DNA of 55,119 bases from Crocinitomicaceae bacterium (GTDB lineage Bacteria > Bacteroidota > Bacteroidia > Flavobacteriales_D > Crocinitomicaceae). The position numbers and the translations under genes are program-made. Shown here one piece after another: positions 8,396 through 16,965 of the stretch. How positions within the stretch are numbered: position 1 is the first letter of the stretch; every line of letters starts with the position of its first letter. Location: positions 1 through 55,119 of the forward strand of contig JAQWHI010000008.1 in assembly GCA_029249445.1 (NCBI GenBank), read 5' to 3'. The notes beneath the pieces were generated by a model. The model was not told the DNA's origin. It did no database searches and saw nothing but the letters and a program-made list of their open reading frames with translations.

Positions 8396-9835
8396 ATGGC
8401 ATTAAAACAGTTTCTATCCCAAAAACTCGAGCAGCGACTGTCTCCTCAACAGATACAGTTGATGAAGCTATTGCAGGTGCCCACAATGGAGCTAGATCAG
8501 CGCATCAAACAAGAAATTGAAGAGAACCCAGCGCTTGAAGAGGGAGCCGAGATTGAAGAAGAAGAATTTGGTGATGAACAAGAAACAGATGACATCTCAG
8601 AAGATGAAGATTTCGACATCGCAGATTATTTGAGTGACGACGCTGATTATAAAACCCAGACTTCGAATAAAGGAAAAGACGATGAAGAAAAAGTCATTCC
8701 ATTGTCTGGTGACCAAACATTTCAGGAGCGTTTGAGTGAGCAATTGTATTTGCTCGATTTTGACAAACAAAAGTTCATGATTGCCCAAACCATCATCGGA
8801 AATCTGGACGAATCGGGTTACTTAAATCGTGAAGTGGATGCAATTGTGGATGATTTGGCTTTTTCAGCCAACTTGATGACCGATGAAGATGAGGTGGAAA
8901 GTGTGTTGCTAGAAATTCAGGAATTGGACCCCGCAGGAATTGGAGCTCGAGATTTGCAGGAATGTTTACTGATTCAAATCAAACGCAAGCAGGACGGAGA
9001 TATTACAAAGTATACAGCCAAGAAAATTCTCGAAGAATATTTTGAAGAGTTCACAAAGAAGCATTACACAAAAATCTTAAAGAAATTAGAAATCAGTGAC
9101 GAGGATTTAAAAGATGCAATTGCTGAAATTGTCAAATTAAATCCAAAACCAGGAGGGTCAAGTAAGGAAGCCGCGGGAAATTACCAACAGATCATTCCTG
9201 ATTTTCAAATTGTTGAAAATGAAGGGCGCTTGCAATTGACATTGAACGGACGAAATGCACCAGCACTGAAGGTGAGCAGGGATTACAAGTCGATGCTACA
9301 AAAATACGCTGAAGGTGCAGCCTCCTCAAAAGCGGACAAAGAGGCCATGTCGTTTGTAAAACAGAAACTCGATGGCGCAAAGTGGTTTATTGATGCAATC
9401 AAACAGCGTCAAAACACCTTACTTCTGACCATGGATGCAATTATGAATTATCAGAAGCAGTATTTCCTTTCAGGGGATGAAACGAACCTTCGACCAATGA
9501 TTTTGAAAGACATTGCTGAGGAGGTGAACCTAGATATTTCAACAATTTCTCGTGTGGCAAATAGCAAATACGTTCAAACGGATCACGGTATTTTTTCTTT
9601 GAAATTTTTCTTTTCAGAATCGCTCTCAACAGATTCAGGGGAAGAAGTTTCTACCCGTGAGGTAAAGAAAATCTTGAGTGAGGCGGTGGAAGGGGAGGAA
9701 AAACGCAAACCGTTGACCGATGAGAAATTGGCGCAGCTTTTAAAAGACAAGGGGTATAACATCGCACGTAGAACAGTTGCGAAGTATAGGGAGCAACTCA
9801 ATATTCCTGTTGCACGGTTAAGAAAAGAGCTGTAA
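8396..9835 (+). CDS. rpoN: RNA polymerase sigma-54 factor
   Basis: Sigma-54 directs core RNA polymerase to -24/-12 promoters that need an AAA+ activator. The 479 residues show the full layout. Region I is Gln/Leu-rich (LSQKLEQRLSPQQIQLMKLL, then EIEENPALEE). Region II is very acidic (about 50-80). A core-binding domain follows, then the HTH with DISTISRVANSKYVQT, and the RpoN box ARRTVAKYREQLNIP at 457-471. No activator with a sigma-54 interaction domain occurs in this window. The stop overlaps the next ATG by one base (TAATG), so the PAP2-like gene is coupled to it. Confidence 0.97.
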   Translation: MALKQFLSQKLEQRLSPQQIQLMKLLQVPTMELDQRIKQEIEENPALEEGAEIEEEEFGDEQETDDISEDEDFDIADYLSDDADYKTQTSNKGKDDEEKVIPLSGDQTFQERLSEQLYLLDFDKQKFMIAQTIIGNLDESGYLNREVDAIVDDLAFSANLMTDEDEVESVLLEIQELDPAGIGARDLQECLLIQIKRKQDGDITKYTAKKILEEYFEEFTKKHYTKILKKLEISDEDLKDAIAEIVKLNPKPGGSSKEAAGNYQQIIPDFQIVENEGRLQLTLNGRNAPALKVSRDYKSMLQKYAEGAASSKADKEAMSFVKQKLDGAKWFIDAIKQRQNTLLLTMDAIMNYQKQYFLSGDETNLRPMILKDIAEEVNLDISTISRVANSKYVQTDHGIFSLKFFFSESLSTDSGEEVSTREVKKILSEAVEGEEKRKPLTDEKLAQLLKDKGYNIARRTVAKYREQLNIPVARLRKEL

Positions 9836-10479
9836 TGAAGGCAATTTCAAATGTGGCGTCATGGGTTTTTTTACCGCTCTTCATGCCCATATATGCGCTG
9901 CTTGTTGTTTTTTATGTTCCTTCCAATCAAGACTATCTGTTCAATGAAGATTGTATGTACCTCATGCACGACACGAACAAGTTGGTTGTCCTTTTTGAGT
10001 ATGGATTGTTTGGGGTGGTGCTTCCCGGATTGTCAATATTAATTATGCGATTTACAGGAATGATTACAACGGTTGAGATGGATGCCCGCAACGAGCGCCA
10101 TCTGCCAATGGTGGTTACTGCAATGTATTGTGGGATGTTGTATTCGTTGCTTTCGTTGCAATTTAAGGAAGTGCCTGCACCAAAGTATGTCATTGGTTTG
10201 GCTCTATCAGGGATTTGTATCTCGATTGTTTATTACACTCTGAACCGTTGGAGAAAGGTCAGTGTACATGCTGGTGGAGCCGGTATTGTTTTTGGGTTTT
10301 TTGTATCGTACGTTATTGAGCATGCAGAATACCAGCTTTGGGTTCTTGGAGCGGCGATTCTTGTTTCAGGGTTCGTGATGACGGCGCGACTTTACCTCAA
10401 AAAGCACACAATGTTCGAAGTAGTTTTGGGATGGTTTGTTGGAAGTGTTGTAACTTTCATGGTGAATTATCTCGTTTAA
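9835..10479 (+). CDS. PAP2-like membrane protein
   Basis: A 214-residue protein with about six membrane helices. It carries worn versions of the acid-phosphatase (PAP2) motifs: RNERHLP in place of K-x6-RP, a lone His in KVSVHAGGAG, and ARLYLKKHTMFEVVLGW resembling SR-x5-H-x3-D with Glu in the last position. PAP2 proteins dephosphorylate lipid phosphates such as undecaprenyl pyrophosphate or phosphatidylglycerol phosphate. Whether this one is catalytic is doubtful because two motif residues are changed. The start overlaps the rpoN stop. Confidence 0.7.
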   Translation: MKAISNVASWVFLPLFMPIYALLVVFYVPSNQDYLFNEDCMYLMHDTNKLVVLFEYGLFGVVLPGLSILIMRFTGMITTVEMDARNERHLPMVVTAMYCGMLYSLLSLQFKEVPAPKYVIGLALSGICISIVYYTLNRWRKVSVHAGGAGIVFGFFVSYVIEHAEYQLWVLGAAILVSGFVMTARLYLKKHTMFEVVLGWFVGSVVTFMVNYLV

Positions 10480-10527
10480 TAGCGGTTGGAAAGACAGAAA
10501 AATGTGAAAATCATTAAAACAAACAGT

Positions 10528-11334
10528 ATGAGTAGATATCCTTTTTTGTGCATCGTTTCTTTTGCGTTTCTTTTTAGCGCATGTGGTCTGATCAATGAAA
10601 AAAACAAAGGCAAGGGCGTTAATTTATTTTCGGTTGCCCAGGACAAAGAACTTGGTGCTCAAGTGGCTGCAGAAATTGATATGAATACGGCACAATATCC
10701 CTTGTTGGATTCCGTGCAGTATGCTGGGGTATATGCATACGTATACAACGTACGCAACAAAATATTGAATTCAGGAAAAGTTGATTTTAAAGACGACTTT
10801 GACTGGAGACTACGTATCATTCATGATGACAGTACTCTCAATGCATTTTGTACCCCGGGAGGCTACATATACATCTATACGGGCATTTTAAAATTCCTCG
10901 ATTCGGAGGACGAGTTTGCAGGTGTTTTGGCGCACGAGATCGCACATGCTGACATGCGTCATTCCACGCGTCAGATGACCAAAATGTTTGGTGTTCAGCT
11001 TTTGTTGAGCGTTCTTGCTGGCAATCAACCAGCACTCACGCAAGTCACAGCTGCGCTTGTTGGTTTGCGAAACTCGAGAAAACACGAGGAACAGGCTGAT
11101 GAACGATCGGTTGCTTATTTGTGTCCAACCGATTACAACGCTGCAGGAGGAGCTGGATTTTTTCAGAAAATCGAGGAGCTGGGGGGAGCAAGAACACCCG
11201 AGTTTTTAAGTACCCATCCCAACCCAAAAGACCGAATCGAACACTTTCATACCAATGCCATTGAAATGGGCTGTGGCGGTGAAAAACGATTTGAAACAGA
11301 ATATGCAGCAATGTTGAATCAGCTTCCTAAGTAG
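10528..11334 (+). CDS. M48 family metallopeptidase lipoprotein
   Basis: I use the ATG at 10528 because it places a lipoprotein signal at the N-terminus with lipobox FSAC (Cys19); the frame is open 14 codons further upstream. The 268-residue product has the zinc motif HEIAH (136-140) and the third ligand in HEEQADERS (Glu about 187). This fits the BepA/LoiP class of M48 proteases, which degrade misfolded outer-membrane proteins in the periplasm. It would be anchored by the lipid on the inner face of the outer membrane or the outer face of the inner membrane. It follows the PAP2-like gene by 48 bases, probably in the same transcript. Confidence 0.92.
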   Translation: MSRYPFLCIVSFAFLFSACGLINEKNKGKGVNLFSVAQDKELGAQVAAEIDMNTAQYPLLDSVQYAGVYAYVYNVRNKILNSGKVDFKDDFDWRLRIIHDDSTLNAFCTPGGYIYIYTGILKFLDSEDEFAGVLAHEIAHADMRHSTRQMTKMFGVQLLLSVLAGNQPALTQVTAALVGLRNSRKHEEQADERSVAYLCPTDYNAAGGAGFFQKIEELGGARTPEFLSTHPNPKDRIEHFHTNAIEMGCGGEKRFETEYAAMLNQLPK

Positions 11335-11598
11335 TTTAGAATTGCTTGTATTGGGAAAGTAAGGGTTTGTAATTTGGCAATCTGATGCTTTTGAGTACAA
11401 TCGTTGTGCGTTGTTGCTTGTAGTTTATCGCCTGATCGAACCAAAACATTTGATTTTCTTTCACGGTCAGTTATCGTTCTGTTTTAATAACTCTAAATCG
11501 TTTATTCAGTTTTAATATTTGTTTTTCAAACAGTTCAAAACTTATTATGGGGAAAATGCAAGACAAACATAGGACAGCCGATGTGCTGGGCGTGAAGA

Positions 11599-13308
11599 TT
11601 AGTCTTTCAAATGTACAGTCAGACCTTCATCTGTTTTTGTGACCTCAATGAGCTCGTGTCCTCTCAGTCCTTTGAGACTTTTGTCCCACTGCTTGTTGCT
11701 GAGTTCAGATTGTTCTTTTAATTCGTTTAAATCCATTGTTTTCACTTTGGAAAGAATATCAAAAACAACTTTCTCATTGTCGTTCAGTTCAGGACCTTTT
11801 GTGCCCCACACTTCTGGTTTCATCTGTGGGAAGAACAGTACTTCCTGTATTGATGGATTGTCTGTCAAGAACATAATCAAACGATCCATTCCTATCCCAA
11901 GTCCCGATGTTGGTGGCATGCCATATTCTAGTGCACGCAGAAAATCTTGATCAATGAACATGGCTTCGTCATCGCCTTTATCGCCGAGTTTTACTTGTTC
12001 TTCAAACCGTTCGCGTTGATCGATAGGGTCATTTAACTCAGAATAAGCATTGGCAATTTCTTTACCACATACCATCAGCTCGAAGCGTTCGGTCAACGAC
12101 GGATCGTCGCGGTGTTCTTTACACAATGGTGACATTTCTTTTGGATAATCGGTGATGAAGGTCGGTTGGATGTAGTTGCCTTCACATTTTTCTCCGAAAA
12201 TCTCATCAATCAATTTGCCAACTCCCATTGTCTCATTCACTTCGATTCCCATTCCTTTTGCTGCTGTTCGCAACTCATCCTCTGATTTTCCTTTAATGTC
12301 GAAGCCGGTAAAGTCAATGATCGACTGACGCATTGTAACACGCTTGTACGGTGTTTTGAAGTCAATTTCATTCCCGTCAAATGTTGCTTTCGTTGTTCCA
12401 TTTACGGCTACAGCGCACTTTTCGATCAAATTTTCTGTAAATTCCATCATCCAGTTGTAGTCTTTGTAAGCAACATAGATTTCCATTGCTGTAAATTCTG
12501 GATTGTGCGTTCTGTCCATCCCTTCGTTTCTGAAGTTTTTGGAAAATTCGTACACCCCCTCAAAGCCACCACAAATCAAACGTTTGAGGTAAAGTTCATT
12601 GGCAATTCTCATGTACAATGGAATATCCAATGAGTTGTGGTGCGTAATGAAAGGCCGCGCAGCTGCCCCACCAGGTATTGGTTGTAAAACTGGCGTTTCA
12701 ACTTCAAAATATCCTGCTTGATCAAAGTAGTTGCGCATGGCGCTAAACAACTTTGTTCGCTTCACAAAAATATCTTTGACGTGTGGGTTCACAGTCAAAT
12801 CAACATAACGTTGGCGGTACCTCAATTCTGGATCTGTAAATGCATCATGTACTTTTCCTTCCGAATCTGTTTTTGGAAGGGGAAGTGGTTTCAGTGCCTT
12901 ACTCAGAAGGACAAATTCTTGAACTTCAACAGTAATTTCTCCAACTTGTGTTTTAAAAACGACTCCTTTGACTCCAAGAAAATCTCCCAAATCAAGTAAT
13001 TTTTTGAATACATCGTTGTACATCATTTTGTCTTCTTCCGGACAGATGATGTCCCGATTGAAGTAGACTTGAACCCGACCTGCACCATCTTGAAGCTCTC
13101 CAAAAGAGGCTTTTCCTTGAATCTTTCGACGCATTAACCGACCAGCGATGCATACCTCTTCACCCGCTTTAAAATCAGTTTTGATTTCAGCTGATTTGTG
13201 TGTTACAGGATACAGTGCTGCTGGATAAGGGTTGATACCCAAAGCTCTCAATTTGTCCAATGTTTCTCTACGTTGGATTTCTTGATCTGAAAGTTCAATA
13301 GCGCTCAT
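11599..13308 (-). CDS. lysS: Lysyl-tRNA synthetase, class II
   Basis: Charges tRNA-Lys. The N-terminal OB-fold (about 55-150) is followed by the class II catalytic core: motif 2 in FRNEGMDRTHNPEFTAMEIY and motif 3 in GLGIGMDRLIMFLTD. At 569 residues it is about 65 longer than E. coli LysS. The excess is a C-terminal tail after VLFFPQMKPE that looks like a small helical wHTH-like domain (NDNEKVVFDILSKVK onward); tails of this kind are usual in Bacteroidota LysS. It is divergent from hemJ. I saw no clear terminator in the 264 bases between its 3' end and the M48 gene. Confidence 0.96.
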   Translation of the reverse strand: MSAIELSDQEIQRRETLDKLRALGINPYPAALYPVTHKSAEIKTDFKAGEEVCIAGRLMRRKIQGKASFGELQDGAGRVQVYFNRDIICPEEDKMMYNDVFKKLLDLGDFLGVKGVVFKTQVGEITVEVQEFVLLSKALKPLPLPKTDSEGKVHDAFTDPELRYRQRYVDLTVNPHVKDIFVKRTKLFSAMRNYFDQAGYFEVETPVLQPIPGGAAARPFITHHNSLDIPLYMRIANELYLKRLICGGFEGVYEFSKNFRNEGMDRTHNPEFTAMEIYVAYKDYNWMMEFTENLIEKCAVAVNGTTKATFDGNEIDFKTPYKRVTMRQSIIDFTGFDIKGKSEDELRTAAKGMGIEVNETMGVGKLIDEIFGEKCEGNYIQPTFITDYPKEMSPLCKEHRDDPSLTERFELMVCGKEIANAYSELNDPIDQRERFEEQVKLGDKGDDEAMFIDQDFLRALEYGMPPTSGLGIGMDRLIMFLTDNPSIQEVLFFPQMKPEVWGTKGPELNDNEKVVFDILSKVKTMDLNELKEQSELSNKQWDKSLKGLRGHELIEVTKTDEGLTVHLKD

Positions 13309-13326
13309 ATAAATGTATTAAAGATG

Positions 13327-13342
13327 CAAAGATAGTAGAAAT
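13327..13342 (-). promoter_or_regulatory. lysS promoter -7 region, first copy of a shared 16-mer
   Basis: Read on the minus strand this is ATTTCTACTATCTTTG, ending in a perfect -7 element TATCTTTG (13334-13327), 18 bases before the lysS start codon. No TTTG lies at the expected -33 position. The identical 16-mer occurs in the opposite orientation at 13449-13464. Confidence 0.6.
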
Positions 13343-13448
13343 TAGGTCGTCTTTGGGGCTTTTGGAACCTAGAATTTTTAGATCGTATTTTCTTCTATTT
13401 TAATTTCGAAAACGGAACATCCATCCGAACACTGCACGTTCGATTTAT

Positions 13449-13464
13449 ATTTCTACTATCTTTG
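13449..13464 (+). promoter_or_regulatory. hemJ promoter -7 region, second copy of a shared 16-mer
   Basis: ATTTCTACTATCTTTG ends in the -7 element TATCTTTG (13457-13464) only 4 bases before the hemJ ATG at 13469. The transcript would be leaderless or nearly so. The same 16 bases precede lysS on the other strand. Confidence 0.6.
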
Positions 13465-13468
13465 AGCA

Positions 13469-14041
13469 ATGCTTCAAGATTTTCTAATCGATAACTACAG
13501 TTTGTGGAAGGCGCTGCATATTATTTTTGTGGTCAGCTGGTTTGCGGGTCTTTTTTATATTGTTCGCCTGTTTATATACCATACGGAGGCGCAGAAAAAA
13601 GAAGCGGCAGCAAAGAAAATTTTATCCGATCAGTTCGAAATAATGGAGCAACGCTTGTGGTGGATCATTACAACACCAGCAATGGTGTTAACACTCGTTT
13701 TTGGCACACTAATGATTGTTGCAAATCCCTACCTTTTGGAACAAGGATGGATCCATATTAAACTACTTTTTGTAGCGCTTCTTTTGGTCTATCATTTTGG
13801 TAGTCAGAAGATGATGTTCAACATGAAACGTGGTGTTTTTAAGCGGAGGTCGGGTCAATTGAGGTTGTGGAATGAAGTGGCAACACTCGGTTTGGTTGCT
13901 ATTGTTTTCCTTGTGGTGATGAAAGACAACCTCAATTGGATCAAAGGAACAATCGGGTTTTTTGCTGTGGCGATCGGCCTAATGATTGGAATCAAAATTT
14001 ACAAACGAACGAGAAACAAAAGAAAAAATAATGTACAATAA
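13469..14041 (+). CDS. hemJ: HemJ-type protoporphyrinogen IX oxidase
   Basis: HemJ catalyses oxidation of protoporphyrinogen IX to protoporphyrin IX in the inner membrane, late in haem synthesis. The 190-residue product has about five membrane helices. The N-terminal pattern DNYSLWKALHIIFVVSWFAG, with the conserved His17, and the later WIHIKLLFVALLLVYHF segment with its Lys are the hallmarks of the family (CopD-like superfamily). It is slightly longer than usual because of a basic C-terminal tail. The last 11 bases overlap the start of the enoyl-CoA hydratase gene. Confidence 0.88.
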   Translation: MLQDFLIDNYSLWKALHIIFVVSWFAGLFYIVRLFIYHTEAQKKEAAAKKILSDQFEIMEQRLWWIITTPAMVLTLVFGTLMIVANPYLLEQGWIHIKLLFVALLLVYHFGSQKMMFNMKRGVFKRRSGQLRLWNEVATLGLVAIVFLVVMKDNLNWIKGTIGFFAVAIGLMIGIKIYKRTRNKRKNNVQ

Positions 14042-14807
14042 CATTCTAACTGCGCAAAAGGGACAGGTGTTGACTGTGACAATTGATCGGCCAAAACAGC
14101 TGAATGCATTGAACAAAGAAACAATATCAGAATTGCATCTTGCATTGAATGCGGCGAACGACGACCGCAATGTTGGTGTTGTTATCTTAACAGGTTCAGG
14201 GGAGAAATCATTTGTAGCTGGTGCAGACATTAAGGAATTTGCAGATTTCACAATTGCTCAAGGCGGAGAATTGGCGAAAAGAGGTCACGATACCTTGTTT
14301 GATTTTATCGAAAAGATGACAACACCGGTCATCGCTGCGATGAATGGATTTGCACTTGGGGGTGGACTTGAATTGGCAATGGCGTCTCACATTCGCGTGG
14401 CTTCATCAAATGCACGAATGGGACTTCCTGAAGTTGGCTTGGGAGTGATTCCAGGATACGGCGGAACGCAACGACTTGCGCAATTGGTGGGGCGAGGAAA
14501 AGCCAATGAAATGGTGTTTACCGCAGGAATGATTAAAGCAGATGAAGCCTTGAAGTGGGGACTGGTAAATGAGGTAGTCGCATTGGATGAATTGATTGCA
14601 AAAGCAGAAGAAATCGCAGCAAAAATTCTGAACAATTCGAGTACAGCCATCGCATCAGCGATACGGGCAATCAATGCGAATTATCAAGACGGTGTCAATG
14701 GTTTTGACGTGGAAATTGAAGAATTCGGAAAATGCTTCGGAACAGATGATTTTAAAGAGGGAACGACTGCGTTCTTAGAGAAACGAAAACCACAATTTAG
14801 AAACTAG
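14031..14807 (+). CDS. Enoyl-CoA hydratase / crotonase family protein
   Basis: Hydrates 2-enoyl-CoA thioesters, probably crotonyl-CoA, in fatty-acid or butyrate metabolism. I choose the ATG at 14031 (258 residues), which begins MYNNILTAQKGQVLTVTIDR as crotonases do; the frame is open 15 codons further up, inside hemJ. The oxyanion-hole segments SFVAGADIKEF (60-70) and GFALGGGLELAM (106-117) are intact, and both catalytic Glu residues are present (Glu114, and Glu134 in GLPEVGLGVIPGYGG). This places it with true hydratases of the Crt/EchA type. It overlaps hemJ by 11 bases and is followed within one base by the flippase start. Confidence 0.93.
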   Translation: MYNNILTAQKGQVLTVTIDRPKQLNALNKETISELHLALNAANDDRNVGVVILTGSGEKSFVAGADIKEFADFTIAQGGELAKRGHDTLFDFIEKMTTPVIAAMNGFALGGGLELAMASHIRVASSNARMGLPEVGLGVIPGYGGTQRLAQLVGRGKANEMVFTAGMIKADEALKWGLVNEVVALDELIAKAEEIAAKILNNSSTAIASAIRAINANYQDGVNGFDVEIEEFGKCFGTDDFKEGTTAFLEKRKPQFRN

Positions 14808-14808
14808 T

Positions 14809-16278
14809 TTGAGTAGGAGTCCGCTAAAAAGTTTACTCGGCCAAACGGCCATTTATGGTCTTCCAACCATTGTTGGTCGACTGCTCAATTACTTTTTAGT
14901 TCCCTTGTATACGTCGCCAGGGAAATTTAGACCGGTTGATTATGGCGTTTTGTCTGAGTTGTATGCTTGGGTTGCCTTTTTGATAATTCTATTGCCTTTG
15001 GGAATGGAAACGGCCTTTTTTAGGTACATCAACAAGCACGATGACAAAGATGAAGTCTTTAGAAACAGCTTTCTAACGGTTGGTGTTTTTAGTCTTGCTT
15101 TCTTTGGTTTGATGTTTTTTGCAAGTCAGCCGATTGCCAACTTTTTAGGCTATCCCGATCACAAAGAGTTCATTATCACCTTGGCTTTAATTGTTTCAAT
15201 CGATGCAATTACGGCGCTTCCAATGGCAAAATTACGTGCTGAAGAAAAAGCCAAAAAGTTTTCTTTGATCCATTTTTCTGCGATTGTGGTCAACATAGCA
15301 TTGAATTTGATTATTATTTACTTTTTGTTTGATCCAGAGAATCCACTATTGGCTGTTTGGCTTATTTTATTGGCGAATGTTTTGGCATCGGGAGTAAAAA
15401 TAATTGGAACGTACAAGGATTTTTTACGCATCAAATGGGAGTGGAACAAAAAATTAGCACGTGAAATGTTGGCGTATTCTTTTCCGCTCGTTATTGCTGG
15501 TTTTGCAGGGATTATAAATGAAACCTTGGATCGGGTAATGATGAAACCGCTATTGAAAAGCGCAGGCAACTCAAATGCCTATTCCTTAGCTCAAGTTGGA
15601 ATTTATAGCGCATGCTATAAGTTGGCGATGATTGTAACGATTTTCCTTCAAGCCTATCGCTATGCTGCAGAGCCTTTTTTCTTTGCCCAATCAAAGAACA
15701 AAGACCGCAATAAAATGTATGCAAAAATCATGAATTATTTTATTGCCGCTGTCTGTGTGGTATTTCTCGGAGTTTCTCTGAACATTGACATATTCAAGCA
15801 CTTTATACGAAGTGAAGCCTACTGGGTGGGACTGGGTGTTGTCCCAATTCTCTTGTTGGCAAATGTTTTTCTTGGGATTTATATCAACCAATCCATTTGG
15901 TACAAACTAAGTGGGCAGACAAAATTTGGAGCTTACATTGCAATTGGTGGTGCATCGATTACCATTTTAATCAACCTGATTTTTATCCCTACGTATGGTT
16001 ACTGGGCCTCTGCTTGGGCAACGCTTATCGTTTATGCCTTGCAGATGGTTGTATCCTACCTTTTGGGTCAAAAGTATTATCCAATAAAGTACAACCTAAG
16101 AAAGTTCGTATTGTATTTCGGTTTGGCGTTACTATTGTTCCTTGTTGCATTTTTCGTAGACCTCGACCCCGGAAGATTCACTTGGCCAAAATTTACCTTT
16201 CATAACGTACTTATTCTCATTTACGTTACAGTCATTTGGTTTGTTGAAATGCCGAAACAAAGAAGCTCCACTTCCTAG
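14809..16278 (+). CDS. Polysaccharide flippase (Wzx/MATE-like)
   Basis: A 489-residue membrane protein with about 12-14 helices, starting SPLKSLLGQTAIYGLPTIVG and containing the NYFLVPLYT segment typical of the polysaccharide-biosynthesis (PF01943/PF13440) superfamily. These proteins move lipid-linked sugars across the inner membrane. The start is a TTG at 14809, one base after the preceding stop; no better ATG lies before the first helix. It begins a run of envelope genes (dut excepted) that continues to 21741. The substrate is unknown. Confidence 0.9.
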   Translation: MSRSPLKSLLGQTAIYGLPTIVGRLLNYFLVPLYTSPGKFRPVDYGVLSELYAWVAFLIILLPLGMETAFFRYINKHDDKDEVFRNSFLTVGVFSLAFFGLMFFASQPIANFLGYPDHKEFIITLALIVSIDAITALPMAKLRAEEKAKKFSLIHFSAIVVNIALNLIIIYFLFDPENPLLAVWLILLANVLASGVKIIGTYKDFLRIKWEWNKKLAREMLAYSFPLVIAGFAGIINETLDRVMMKPLLKSAGNSNAYSLAQVGIYSACYKLAMIVTIFLQAYRYAAEPFFFAQSKNKDRNKMYAKIMNYFIAAVCVVFLGVSLNIDIFKHFIRSEAYWVGLGVVPILLLANVFLGIYINQSIWYKLSGQTKFGAYIAIGGASITILINLIFIPTYGYWASAWATLIVYALQMVVSYLLGQKYYPIKYNLRKFVLYFGLALLLFLVAFFVDLDPGRFTWPKFTFHNVLILIYVTVIWFVEMPKQRSSTS

Positions 16279-16365
16279 TTTCGCAGTCGTTGCGATGAAT
16301 TCGTCTATGCCTTTTGCACCTAAAGGGGCTACTATTCTTCTAATTTGAAAATTAAATAGCGAAAA

Positions 16366-16385
16366 ACTAACGTTCAAACGTTAGT
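16366..16385. promoter_or_regulatory. 20-bp perfect palindrome upstream of dut, candidate operator
   Basis: ACTAACGTTCAAACGTTAGT has perfect 9-base arms around a 2-base centre. No T-run follows, so it is not a classical terminator. It lies about 40 bases before the candidate -7 element of dut, as expected for a dimeric regulator site. Confidence 0.5.
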
Positions 16386-16425
16386 AACTCTGCGCCTTGT
16401 GTATGGTTGTGGGGGCTTATTTTTT

Positions 16426-16433
16426 TAAATTTG
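16426..16433 (+). promoter_or_regulatory. Candidate -7 element for dut
   Basis: TAAATTTG matches TAnnTTTG exactly and lies 18 bases before the dut ATG. A TTG at 16407-16409 gives a short 16-base spacer. Confidence 0.5.
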
Positions 16434-16451
16434 ATTCATTAAGAAAAACGA

Positions 16452-16886
16452 ATGCAAGTAAAAGTAATCAATACGTCTTCTCATGTCCTCCCGTCCTACG
16501 AGACAATCGCCTCTGCGGGATTGGATGTGCGCGCAAATACTACAGAACCCATTGAGCTCAAACCCATGGAAAGAGCATTGGTGAAAACAGGGTTGTTTCT
16601 TGAAATTCCTGTTGGATTTGAATGCCAGGTTCGGCCACGCAGTGGATTGGCTTTGAAAAAAGGGATTTCTGTATTGAATTCGCCGGGAACCATTGATGCG
16701 GATTACCGCGGAGAGGTGGGTGTTATCCTAATCAACATGTCAAACGAAACGTTTGTGGTTGAAAATGGAGAACGTATTGCACAGCTTGTATTTGCTAAAG
16801 TAGAACAAGCACAGTGGGAAGAAGTATCAGAACTTTCCTCTACCGAAAGAGGAGCTGGTGGATTCGGGAGTACAGGCGTGAAGTAA
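16452..16886 (+). CDS. dut: Deoxyuridine 5'-triphosphate nucleotidohydrolase
   Basis: Hydrolyses dUTP to dUMP and pyrophosphate, keeping uracil out of DNA and supplying dTMP synthesis. The 144-residue product has the five dUTPase motifs in order: SAGLDVRA (21-28), [12 protein letters not shown] (61-72), [13 protein letters not shown] (79-91) with the catalytic Asp, GERIAQLVF (107-115) and the C-terminal [11 protein letters not shown] (132-142). The length fits the trimeric class. It lies between the flippase and a sugar nucleotidyltransferase, an order seen in other Bacteroidota. Confidence 0.97.
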   Translation: MQVKVINTSSHVLPSYETIASAGLDVRANTTEPIELKPMERALVKTGLFLEIPVGFECQVRPRSGLALKKGISVLNSPGTIDADYRGEVGVILINMSNETFVVENGERIAQLVFAKVEQAQWEEVSELSSTERGAGGFGSTGVK

Positions 16887-16965
16887 TTCGTATTTAGGGA
16901 GCATTGGCTCTGCAAACAACAAAAACCAACGTAATTTTCGGTGGTGATTGGATAAAAGAAATAAA

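Noticed and set aside
11547..11642. 31-codon plus-strand ORF (starts MGKMQDKHRTADVL) between the M48 gene and lysS
   Set aside because: It overlaps the lysS 3' end antisense, has no promoter-like box and no clear composition signal; too short to support.
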